Shown: in pieces, positions 45,501-56,038 of the stretch
Layout of the letters: each line of letters begins with the position of its first letter
Numbering within the stretch: the first letter of the stretch is position 1
DNA from: Arctopsyche grandis
Taxonomy: Eukaryota; Arthropoda; Insecta; Trichoptera; Hydropsychidae
Direction: 5' to 3'
Assembly: GCF_051622035.1 (NCBI RefSeq)
Contig: NC_135357.1
Span: forward strand, 13,971,001 to 14,035,000
Length of the DNA stretch: 64,000 nucleotides
Made by a program: the position numbers and the translations under genes
The notes under the pieces: model-generated
What the model was told of the DNA's origin: nothing
The model's input: the letters and a program-made list of their open reading frames with translations, nothing else
Databases searched by the model: none

Positions 45501-48500
45501 ACATGGAGGGCGCCGTCCCCATTTTCACCGGAAACGACGACTATCCGGTAGAAAAGTGGGTGGCGCAGATCGAAGAAGTCGCACACTCGGCAGGTTGGGG
45601 CAGCATGGAAAAGCTGCTGTTTGGGAAACGCCTGGTCAAGGGGGTGGCCGAGAGGTTCCTGCGCATACAAGATGGGGTCTATTCGTGGGAGAAACTCAAA
45701 AGCGCATTACTGGAGGAGTTCGCTCGGATGGTGAGTGGGGCGTCAGTCCACAGGAGGCTGTCCAAGTCGCAGAAAACGTCAGAGGAATCGGTCAACGAGT
45801 ACTTTTACCGGATGCGGGAGATCGCGAGCGTGGGTTCGATTGAGGATCGTGACCTCATGGAATATGTCATCGACGGGATCCCTGGCAGGTCTTCTATGAA
45901 GGGGATGCTGTATGGTGCCCGCAATTTGAAGGAGTTCAGGGACAAGTTGAGCGCCTTCGACGGGCTGGTGGAAAAGGTAAAGGCAGAAGAAGCAACCGTA
46001 GCCACAGCCAAAGCAGTGCCCGCACCCTCAACTGGAAGCGGCTGGAGACCCAAGGCGAGGACGCCGGCACTGATCGACACAGGCAGTGAAGACAAACTCG
46101 CCGGCGAGAACTTCGTACATCGATGCGGCATCATCACTAGTGAAAGTATTCCTGTGGTAAGAGACCAATGTAACAATTCCGGTGCCATTCGTAGAAAAGC
46201 TGCGGAAGGAGTAAGGAGGGCTGATTCGGACTTGAAGGATGGAGAGCAAGAAAAAATCAAAGTGGAACGCGATAAAACGTCAAAACCACGAGTTCCGATC
46301 GAGGTTAAGTTGGAACAGAGTCTGCGGAGGGAAAAAGAAGAACGGGCTTCACAAGAGATGTCTGCTCATGCAGAACCCAGCGATTCCTGTTCAAGCGAGG
46401 CTGATGGAACATCAAACATGTCACATGGTCAGATGGTGAGGACCCCCTTAGAGCCTCCAGCGTCGCCGTCTCGAGCTCATTTGGACTATTCTTCAGTGCG
46501 ACCGAGCACAGAAAATCGATCATCAACCACAGATTCAATTAGGATAACGAATGATGAAAGTAAGCATCGCAAACCATGTGGAATAGATGTTTCCAATAAT
46601 GAAGAGGACGGTGTAGACATGGATGATCGCGGTTTGGACCCGGGTGATCGAAGTGAGGACACGGGTAATGGAGGTGTAGACATGAGTGATCGAAGTGAGG
46701 ACATGGGTAATGGAGGCGTGGACATGGGTGATGGAAGTATGGACGGTGATGGTTTGCATATTGGAAGGCTTTGGGACAACGGAGACATACCGTTTTCAAA
46801 TAAAGATGAACCGCCCGATGGTCAATTCAGTAAAGGATCTCATGGTCATTCGAAGAATCCTAAAGATGAAGACGAAGAAAATGGGAAACATGAAGAAAAA
46901 GATATGGATAAATCACCAGAAGGAATAAGAGACCCAGTCAAAATTTCAACACCAAAGGACAATGTATTCACTTTCAAGCTCGGTCGTAGTCAGATTGATG
47001 TTACTTTAATGGAAAATAAAATAAGACCATGGATTAAGAAAGGAGTTTTTGGATATATCGGTGAACCAGGAACGATATTGGTCAACTTCATATGTGGCAA
47101 GATACCATATGGAAAGCTGTGGGGCGACGGGAGGTCCATCGCAGACAACATCATCGGACAGCCGCGTGGAATCGCGACTGGCATCGGATAGTGTTTAGGT
47201 TGTGCCAATTGAAGTGAAGTGTGTGTCAGTGAATTAGAGAATAAGTGGAGTACCCGGAGGGGTTTTAGTTAAGCCTTACTTGATATTTGATTATTGTTCT
47301 ATTTTGTTAGTAGTTAAGATTTGAAATATTGTTAATGTTTTATTGATTATTCTAGTGTTTTCATGTTTTGGCGAGTGTTTGGTATGTTGAATAATGTTTT
47401 AATTTGGTTACATGCCTAGAAGAATATGAGATAATTGTATTGAAATGTAATTCTAGTGATGTTTTAAAATGTGATTTGTTTCCGATGTAAAGGTGTTAAT
47501 TTTAATGCTATGTAATTCTTGTAATGATTTTAAAATGTGATTTGTTTCCGATGTGAAGGTGTTGATTTTAATGCTATGTATTTCTTGTAATGATTTTAAA
47601 TTGCAATTGTGATGATTTATGTGTGACTTTAATTGTGATGATCTGTGTGTAACTTTTTTTGAAGATTGAATTGTATTGAAACGTGAAAAATTGATACGAT
47701 ACTGAAATAAGTTTGAGATTATTGTGGAGTATGTTGAAGACTACTGTGAAGTATGTCTGGGATTATTGAGAAGTATGTCTGAAAATTATGTGTAATATGA
47801 TTGAGGAATGGCCCGGCAGGTGAGAGAAACCTGAGGGCAGGTTTGTGGTCAGGAAAGGCCGAGTTGTAGTGTTGGGATTAAACGAAAGGCTGATGTATGG
47901 GCTATGGCTGTGAAAGGGTATGTTACGACCGATCGTAGAGGGGGGATGAAAAAGTGGCATAGGGCGCGAAAGGACCGCTATTTTACAGTTAGTAGAAGTT
48001 AACCTTCCACTGGGGGCGGTTGGTCGTTAAACCACCGCGTGGTGTCGTTTTAATAAACAACATGACTGAAAACGCACGTGTTTGATCTTCAATTCCACCG
48101 CCACATCCCATCGTGGTCCTGAATAGCGTCATCTATTCAGGAATTCCACCCACATGCATATATTTATTTTGTGTAACATCATATATTTAATAATAATATT
48201 TGAAAGTTCGGGTCTGGCTCAATTAAGGGATCATTGGTTAAATTTTTAAAATATAGTTGAAATACATAGGACAACTGCTTGTAATAGTAATTACATATGT
48301 AAAAGAGTCAAACCTTTAATTTCAACAGCAGCTAATTGTGCTCTTATGGCTCGAGCTCTAGCTTGTAATTCAAGAAGTTCGAGTACAGTCATTCCTGTAC
48401 CAGAAGCATCATCTGATTTCTGATTATCTTTTCCATCTTTTTTATTCTTTTTACCCTTAGGAGCATTGTCGTTTTCTAATATATCATCATTCATTTTGTT

Positions 48501-49320
48501 TTTCTTTTTAGCTTCTTTTTCCACCTTAGATTTTTTTTTAGGATGCTGAAGATGTAATGTAATGTAATGAAGATATGATGTAAGTTATACTATTACTAGT
48601 TCATTTATATTTTAATGTGGGAAATACTTAACCAAGTATAACAACATGTACCTTTTTCTTTGTTTTATGATCATGGGGTGACAGGATGTCATCTTCATCT
48701 GAAGAAATACTATCTAATGATATAGTTTCGAATGCATCAGCCGACGATTCTTCAGAACTATCTGTATTAGATGGGCATTCTAATCCTTCCAAAATTGAAT
48801 GTAGTCTTTTTGAACTAATACCTAAAACCTATGTAGAAAACATAATTACAATGAAATACATACATGTTAGTAAAAAATATTCTGAAAGTGACAATATTCA
48901 AAAAATTTTGTGGGGTTATCCCAGATTTGAGTTTTTTGTCCCATATTGTAATAAATAAATATGTAATTTAATTATTCATGTGATAATTTATTAATTATTA
49001 GATTTTTTTCGACACATTCCGAGTTTCAACATTAAGCATCTGATCACTTAAAGTAAAAGGTAATAATCAATAAATACCTCATCTAGTAAAGCTTCTTGTA
49101 ATCCGTCTAATTTTTGTCCACGAAGGTAATCTGGTGCCATCGCTAATAACTCTCTGTCTTTCAAAATTTTAAATATTTGACGCATCAATTCCACGCGATC
49201 TTTCACGTAAAATGTCAAATCTTTGTCGTCTGGATATGTTTGGATTTGTTTTCCGTCTGATTTTTCTACCTTAACTTTAATTGGTTTGTGTTTAGATGCT
49301 TTCGAATGTGAAGCCTTCAT
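42546..49320 (-). CDS. CAAP1-like: CAAP1-like protein (caspase activity and apoptosis inhibitor 1) with a long acidic extension
   Basis: Vertebrate CAAP1 modulates caspase-10 and the mitochondrial death pathway; the insect role is inferred. Five exons join in phase: 49320-49078, 48828-48652, 48545-48314, 45030-44902 and 44761-42546, giving 998 residues. Residues 33-97 match the CAAP core: FYVKDRVELMRQIFKILKD, LLAMAPDYLRG, LQEALLDEVL and SSKRLHSILEG. The second conserved piece, LELLELQARARAIRAQL (about 195-211), corresponds to the human C-terminus. After it this protein continues for nearly 800 residues rich in Glu, Asp, Ser, Asn and Lys, with a less biased block EGVSWKTRWLKSDKVQRVLA and a final Lys-rich coiled segment (MYKKLLKIQNLDEDEKKKAK). 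A retroelement lies in the intron between exons 3 and 4. The start is the only ATG before the CAAP core. Confidence 0.85.
45055..45344 (+). repeat. Left LTR
   Basis: It runs from TGTAGTGTTGGG to CCACCCACA, with canonical TG...CA ends. The AATAAA within TTTAATAAACAACATG near 45240 may be the poly(A) signal. It matches the right LTR along its whole length by eye. Confidence 0.93.
45346..45364 (+). promoter_or_regulatory. Primer binding site, tRNA-Pro type
   Basis: TTGGGGGCTCGTCCGGGAT begins one base after the left LTR. The 18 bases TGGGGGCTCGTCCGGGAT equal the well-known tRNA-Pro primer site of murine leukaemia virus, reflecting the conserved tRNA 3' end. Confidence 0.88.
45395..47191 (+). CDS. 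Gag-like frame of the LTR element
   Basis: A single 598-codon frame. Residues about 38-200 have the character of a Ty3/gypsy capsid region (YPVEKWVAQIEEVAHSAGW, ERFLRIQDGVYSWEKLKSAL, SVNEYFYRMREIA). A short protease-like D-T-G segment (ALIDTGSE) follows near residue 226. The remainder is hydrophilic, with degenerate repeats rich in Asp, Gly and Met, and a C-terminal GKLWGDGRSIADNIIGQPRG segment of unknown role. No zinc knuckle was noticed. Confidence 0.75.
   Translation: MYRRRRPTSGRRTSRGVRERAIEEPVASRAKLTFQDMEGAVPIFTGNDDYPVEKWVAQIEEVAHSAGWGSMEKLLFGKRLVKGVAERFLRIQDGVYSWEKLKSALLEEFARMVSGASVHRRLSKSQKTSEESVNEYFYRMREIASVGSIEDRDLMEYVIDGIPGRSSMKGMLYGARNLKEFRDKLSAFDGLVEKVKAEEATVATAKAVPAPSTGSGWRPKARTPALIDTGSEDKLAGENFVHRCGIITSESIPVVRDQCNNSGAIRRKAAEGVRRADSDLKDGEQEKIKVERDKTSKPRVPIEVKLEQSLRREKEERASQEMSAHAEPSDSCSSEADGTSNMSHGQMVRTPLEPPASPSRAHLDYSSVRPSTENRSSTTDSIRITNDESKHRKPCGIDVSNNEEDGVDMDDRGLDPGDRSEDTGNGGVDMSDRSEDMGNGGVDMGDGSMDGDGLHIGRLWDNGDIPFSNKDEPPDGQFSKGSHGHSKNPKDEDEENGKHEEKDMDKSPEGIRDPVKISTPKDNVFTFKLGRSQIDVTLMENKIRPWIKKGVFGYIGEPGTILVNFICGKIPYGKLWGDGRSIADNIIGQPRGIATGIG
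47865..48154 (+). repeat. Right LTR
   Basis: It has the same 290-bp sequence as 45055-45344 by eye. The purine tract before it (AGGAAAGGCCGAGT) may be the plus-strand primer site. Confidence 0.93.
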
Positions 49321-51871
49321 CGTTTATTAAATATAGTTAAAATTTTGTTATATTAAAAAAATGAGAAGGTTGACGTTTAGTATTATATGAGAAATGACAT
49401 CGAACAATGCTGAACTTCTATAATTTAGATATGTATACAATGATATAAATATAAAATGAAGTGCAAATGATATGAAAAAAGCCGATCATTAGGTAAGGAA
49501 ATGAATTCTGGGAATATTTCGAGGTTATAAATAGTATAAGAAAATCTGTATGTTAAATTCGCAGATAACGATAAAAGGCATCACATTTACTGTAGTTTAT
49601 AGAATTTCTGATATATTTAAATGAAAAAAATCCAATCTACTACAGTGACTTTCTAAACCCGCCGCGACGCTACAGTAAAGTGACAGCAGCTAAGCTATTA
49701 TTGTTTTATTAGACCAAAAGCAACCAAATACGGCCAGCATATTTTGACATAAATATGTAACATTATATGCGATACCTTTTGTGCACTCGATGATTATCCT
49801 GTTCACTATTAAAAATTGACCATCAATTGGCGTTTTTGTATCATTTTAATTCGTTGCTTGGTTGAGTTGAAAAAAAAAAACACTACATTTGTGGGACCCT
49901 ACAACATGATCGAACCTGGGTTTCCATCTTGAGTTTTGGCACCAATACAAACACATCGGTAGATTCCACTTTACTACCCTCCCGCCCGTCATATTAAATA
50001 GCATGCCTTCAACGGTTCCACACAAAGCGATCTCGCACACGTCATTAAAATTTCGATTACGGAGCATCTGGAACTCGGAAGTTCCATCCATTGAGAGTAT
50101 CAACGCGAACTCAAGTGCCAGATATTCCGTATTCTCGATTTTTGTGGCAACGATTGTCATATGCGCGGTCGCAATGTGCGAAATAGTCCGATTACCGTCT
50201 ACGGTTCCCGGAAAGATGCACTGAATAGTAGCACAGTTTCGAGAAGTCCTAATTTTCATAGGCGCTCAAAAATAACTTACGCAATAGAATTTCACTAATA
50301 AAAAAGGTTAGCACCCTCGGATAACATACAGCTACCCCTTGAAACTTTTTTGTGGAATTCTATTGCGTTAGTTCTTGAGCATCTTTGGAAGTTTGGATGT
50401 CTCGAGAGTGCATCAACTCATCGTTTCACTCCTACCACCTCCCATACGTTTGTTAAGTTTTATTATTTTTTTCCAGCTAATTTTTACAGAAGTTTGTTTA
50501 GAATCAAAATAAAAGCATATCTGATATAAAGAATAATGTTATTTCATGTTTCAAATAACATGCTAGAAATAAAACGCATTTTTAGCGGTGGCCTGCATTC
50601 TATATACATATTGACAGAGTTTGGCCTCTTGCTTAACTCATATTCTATATTTTGTTAATCACATATTTTCATTAGATTAATAAAATCCTATGTGTTACTT
50701 TTGTAATTGTATGACAAGTTTTATAGTAAACAATTTTCAAGAAAACTAAATTTTTAAAAGAAAATATAGCCCTTTCAAAAAGAATAAAATTTTTGGACAC
50801 CAATCTTTGTATGACGGGCTAGTCACCTAGTAGTTGAGTACATACGTACATACATTGTATGTAGTTGAAAGGAATCTGCGTATGTTTTCATTTGGCATGC
50901 GCGAAAAACGAGTTTGCGCAGATGAAATTTGAGCACAGCTTCACCTCATCTCACGCACGCCTCCTATTTTCATCTGCACGTTTCCGCCGATCCTAAATAT
51001 TTACTATTTCATATTTTAGCATCGATTATTCAAGAAAATTCAAAACTCTTCAATCCGAAAGTACAATTTATTGGAATTAATCATTGTTCTATTTACATCA
51101 GCGAAAATTTAAACAGATCTTACCACACGTACGCATGGAAAATGCGAAAAAAGCAATTGCCGTACACATGTCAAATATCGTCGTAGGTAAGATGTTTTTT
51201 ACTAAAATTTTATATAAAATATTTTTAAAATTAATATTTTATTATTATATTAATGTAGGTGTTATTAATTGATGTCAAAAACTAGTTCAACTTCTTCAGC
51301 AGCAATGCATCAGGAAAACATCGAATTCGATGAAACCTGACCAATGAGATACAATAGAAAATAATATTAGTTATGTGAAACCATTATTAGGCCTATCCTT
51401 ACCCTTAGCTCTTCTCGTCCCTTTTTCACTTTATTCTATCCTGCAACACTATTCTTATCATCACTATCTATCTTGACATTTTATCAAATATTGTATTTTA
51501 ACTGAGTTTCGATTTATCAACAAATAAAATAATCACTTGTTACAAATGTTGTACACCGTTTTGTTTTAAGTTTGCAGAATTAATGTCAATTAACAAATAA
51601 ATTAAATTTATTCATATTTTATATATTTTTACGCAATGAATAGTTAAAAAAAAACATAGCATTTATAAAACAATGTAGTATATATTCCGTGGAAAAGTTA
51701 TATATGTGAAATACTGAGTATACAACTTCTCCAATCTCAAATAATAAATGATTGAGATTCGCTGTTAACAATTTCACGCACAAATTATTTATAAGTTAGA
51801 ATAGTTGTTGTTATTTGCAATGTATTAAGTATTGTAAGATTGTATTTGTCAATTAAAATTGTTTTATAAAT
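49321..51871. other. Intergenic region between two divergent genes
   Basis: It separates the CAAP1-like gene (-) from the Ig-domain gene (+), so it must contain both promoters. AACCCGCCGCGACGCTACAG near 49658 is a GC-rich candidate start region. A repeat is at 49985-50230. No other gene is seen. Confidence 0.4.
49985..50230. repeat. Dispersed repeat, copy 1
   Basis: ACGGAGCATCTGGAACTCGG, GAACTCAAGTGCCAGATATT, CCGTATTCTCGATTTTTGTGG and GCGGTCGCAATGTGCG follow the same order as at 60768-60935 on the same strand, at about 75-80 percent by eye. Both ends hold inverted CGCACA/TGTGCG words, so it may be a MITE. Confidence 0.6.
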
Positions 51872-54800
51872 ATGAGGGAATTACGATTGGTGAACATGTA
51901 CTGGATTGTGGGTTTGGTTGCGATGTTCACTATATTGTGTAAGTGTTATATTGTATTTGAATTTTATAATAGATAATTAATTAAATTTATTTTTATTTAC
52001 ATAATAAAAAATTCCATTGCAGGTCAATTGTCCTTGGGGGATGAAGAAGTTACATTTTCGAAAGAAAATGGTTTTCCATATTTCAATGATGCATCATGGA
52101 AAAATCTACAATTGTCGAGAATGATTAATGATGAAATGATAAAAATGCTTGACAAAGAAGAAATATTTGAGAAAATGCATGATTTATTTCAATATGATAA
52201 AAATAATAAAAAACGATTAAGTGACACGGAAAACATGGATCTAGGAGAATACTTGAATGAAAATAAAATTTTACAAGAAAGTGAAGTAAAAAGTTTAGAT
52301 AATGAAAAAAACATTACAGATAAAGTGTACAGAGACACTTTTGCTGATAATATATTAGAAATTATTGATGCAAAAAGAAAGAAGAGAAATATCAAAGAAA
52401 ATGATAAGAGTCGACAGCAAAAAGAAATTCGTGTTACGGGAGATACTATTCTTCACATAAGGAGTGAAATAAGTGATGTCATAAAATCTGAGACAGATTT
52501 ATACGATATTTTGAATAAAAATGAAAGGCTGCCTCAAAAGAAAACGGCAGAGTCGTATGTTGATGGTATCATGATACATCCCAGCAAATTTGTATATGCA
52601 CAAGAAGAAAAGGGATATTCCAGTGAAGCCAAAGCCGAAAATATTAAAAAGAAATATAATGAAACAAAACGAATAAATTCCAATGAATCTAATCCGCCTT
52701 TGGAAAATAGACGCAAAAATTCAGAAGTACCGGACGATTATGACGATTCTATTAAACGAAAATATGGCCAAGTATTGAAATCCAAAAGAGAGTTCAAATA
52801 CAAAAGCGGAGATGAAAATATTCAATCTGATGCACCATATGCAAGACTATCGCAAGTTGAAGTCACCGATTCTGAGTTATTATCCGAGCTGAATGTTAAG
52901 CAAATGATTGAATGTTCTCTTCCCAGTGATGCATCAAAAATCGCTTGGTATAAGGATGGAGAGGTATTGTTTATATTTGAAAATATGAAGTGTTTGATTA
53001 TTTATGTGATTAAGCATATATTTTCATAGGAGGTACTGATGCAAGGCCGTATGCAACTTGTTCGTGGAAAGCACATACTTATTGTTAGAGTGACCAGAGA
53101 TGATGAAGGCCGGTGGATCTGTTCAGGACGAGATCAACATGGATCATTGTTAAGATCTGAGCCTATCAATCTAGTAGTTTTAGGTATTTTTTTTTTAATT
53201 AATACAACCCATTGATGCATAAAGAAACTATGTATACTTACAATTTTTTAATTTATAAAAACAGAACCACCTTCTCCACCATATTTAGAAGTATTTGGAA
53301 GAAGATTGGATCCAAGTAATTTATTCTTGCCAGTAAAAGAAGGCAGTGAATTAAAATTGTCGTGTAAATCCGAAGGTGGAAGACCGTTAGCCACACTACA
53401 TTGGGATCCAGCTCCTTCAGAATTATACCTTATAGATGAACAGAACCAAGGTTGTAATCATTTTATATGCATAATTTAATACAATAATTAGGTGATGTAA
53501 AAATAACCGTTTTAATTTATTTTAAATTTTAAGAAATTGAAGGTGCATCGTCAAATGCTATATTAGTTGTAAGAAGAGATCATCACAATATTTCAATTTC
53601 TTGTGTGGCAGTGCACCCTGCTTTGGAAGACCCGATGATAGCTTCGACATTATTACATGTTCAATGTATGAAATTTTTTATTATTTAATGATAATTATTA
53701 TTTCTAGGTAATAATACAATGTTGTTTCATACCTAGATGCACCGAGATTCAGTATAAGTAGAATTCCTGGATTTGGATTTCCTTTGGCAGAGGGATCTGC
53801 AGTGGCATTGAAATGTGAAGTTGATAGCAATCCTTCATCTTCACCACGCTGGCGAAAAGATGAGATGGATCCACCAGTAAGAAAAATTTACATTTTCCAT
53901 AATCATTGTGAAAATACACATACAAATAAAATATTTCCAATTTAAAAAAGGTTCCACAAACTGACGACGGGTTTCTCAATTTTACATCTGTTTTGAGAGA
54001 ACATTCTGGGTGGTACAAATGTACGGCTAATCACCCGCTGGGAAATTATTCATCAATTGGATATTTTCTTAACGTAAGGTGTAAGTAATCTAAATATTAA
54101 TACGGTAAAAAGCATAAAAAAGGAAATTAAAAATATTTCATTGAATTGTAGATGAAATTGATGAAGTAACTAAATTGTCGACTGACATTCAACAATCAGC
54201 AACCAAAGAAAAAGTTGAAGTTGCATTGGGAGGGGCAGTTCAACTTCAATGTCCACCAGGTTTAATATTATACTTTACAGTATGAGCGATATATTTAGTG
54301 TTGACATGTTATCGAAATGGAGAATTTTATTTTTCAATATATATTAGGGGATTTTGTATCATTTCGTTGGAATAAAAGTTTGGTTTTTTATGAAGGTCGC
54401 ATTAAATGTCACTAACTTAGCATTAGTCAATAAATTTGGGTATAAAATTTAACACTATGTATTTTGAAAATCGCTATTATTTTTATTACTAATAATTTTA
54501 TATGTAGGCAAGAAGTCGATCAAATCATTCAAGTTGGAGTCGGAGTCGGTAAATTTTGAAATGACTTCATAGCCCTGGAAAAAAGCATGTTTAGGGATAA
54601 AATCGATAATTATGAAAAATTAAATTCTAAAATAAAGAGAATGTTTTCAACTCGCATCACTTCGTATATCATAATAAGACTAAATAAATAATGAATATGA
54701 AATTTTAGAAAGTTTTGGTTGTTGGGGACGGCCCGAATCAAGAATGGAAGTAGGGACACCTCCAGGTATTTCCAGAGAGCCACCATTAGCAACCAGAGGG

Positions 54801-55466
54801 ATGTTATATCAAGAAGCCGATCAGTATAAATGTAAAGGTATAGCTAAACACGAAGCCGAGCGGTTGAAATTATTACGAGACGCCAACATGATTATACAAG
54901 GTACAAAAAAATAAATTATTGAATTATATAAGTTAAAGAAAGAGTAAAGACATAGTTAATTTATAGATGGTCCATCTGTGCGCCCGAATAACGAGACAAT
55001 TATAGTGAAAGAAGGCGAATCTGTGTCACTACAAGTTGAAGTTTGTTCATCACCACCACCTACAAAGTTAATATGGTTAACCCCTGACAGGCTTTTACAC
55101 ATAGGATCATCATACGGAAATATTACAGCTTATAATATTACTGTAAGTGTATGTATCCAATAATTGAGAAGTTAAAATCACGCCTTTTTATTAACAGTAA
55201 TGTAATTCATATAGGATTCATTGAGGCCGGAATGTGTTTGGGCTCGACTGACCGTTGAAGATACGAATATTATTCATACGGGAGAGTATTCCTTGGTGGC
55301 GAGAAGTATGTACGGCCTGAGCGAAGCTTTACTTCATCTCACAGTTCAACCGAATAATTCAGCAGCATCAGCTTCACTACCGAAAGAAACTATAGCTGCT
55401 GCCGCCTCAAAATTTTATTTCCAACTTAATGTCTTACCGATGTTGTTTTTCTTGTTGTACTTTTGA
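51872..55466 (+). CDS. Secreted/GPI-anchored protein with five Ig domains and a long charged N-terminal region
   Basis: Eleven exons join in phase: 51872-51938, 52023-52963, 53030-53183, 53265-53450, 53534-53665, 53737-53876, 53951-54080, 54152-54259, 54709-54900, 54967-55142 and 55215-55466, giving 825 residues. Residues 1-23 are a signal peptide (MYWIVGLVAMFTILC). Residues 24-310 are a Lys/Glu-rich, low-complexity region with many dibasic sites. Ig domains follow at about 311-387 (AWYKDGE, DDEGRWICSG), 390-493 (LSCKSEG, ISISCVAV), 494-583 (LKCEVDS, SGWYKCTAN), 584-683 (VQLQCPP, ADQYKCKG) and 684-790. The last has the first Cys (VEVCSSPPP) but Leu at the second position (GEYSLVAR). The protein ends in a short Ala/Ser linker and a hydrophobic tail without a cytoplasmic part (LNVLPMLFFLLYF), a GPI-anchor signal. 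It is probably a cell-surface adhesion molecule; no named orthologue is recognised. Confidence 0.85.
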
Positions 55467-56038
55467 ATGTATTATATGTATCGAATTGTGATGAATGTTA
55501 AAATGTAATAATCATTAAACTATTACGAATAAGCGTTTAAATTATTCCTGTTTTGTAAACAAAAGTAAACGAATTTGTTTAATTATCTGTAATATGATAA
55601 CAATTATTGGTATAATGTATTAAAGTTTACGCCGTCCTAAAATTTGTTTTATTTTTCGATGTAAGGCAAGTGGTCTAATGGTTAACGACACGTTCGAGAT
55701 AATGAAACAATTCAATATTAAAAAATATTTATTATTGAATATATAATAGTACAAAAACGTTACGTCAATTGTACATAAGGCTAGCCCTATCCTGAATCAC
55801 ATATATACACATTTTATATTTATTCAAAACAGAATTTTTATAAACGCAATAGCATATTATTTTAACAATAACCGATTGGAAAAAAATTTTGGAATACACG
55901 AGCAAATTCTAAATTAAATAAAACTATAGCATTACATTCATCAATAGTGATTAAAATTAAAGTTTTATATTAAAAATGAAAACCTTAAAAACTAATACAC
56001 ATTCATGTATCTTTTAGTAGTTGATAACTTGATGAATT
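55467..56038. other. Intergenic DNA with a possible SINE head
   Basis: It holds the Ig gene 3' UTR and the end of the convergent RNF220-like gene. GGCAAGTGGTCTAATGGTTA at 55664 resembles a tRNA A-box region and may be a truncated SINE. Confidence 0.35.

Larger units (their letters stand above)
45055..48154 (+). mobile_element. Non-autonomous LTR retrotransposon (Ty3/gypsy-like), young insertion
   Basis: The fossil element has two 290-bp LTRs that read identically by eye, a primer site complementary to tRNA-Pro right after the left LTR, one Gag-like frame, and the 4-bp target duplication TGCA (45051-45054 and 48155-48158). No reverse transcriptase, RNase H or integrase region is recognised, so it depends on a relative for movement. 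Identical LTRs imply recent insertion. It lies antisense in an intron of the CAAP1-like gene. Confidence 0.92.

Noticed and set aside
45805-46260. Minus-strand frames across the LTR element
   Set aside because: They are shadows of the Gag-like frame with repetitive His/Pro composition.
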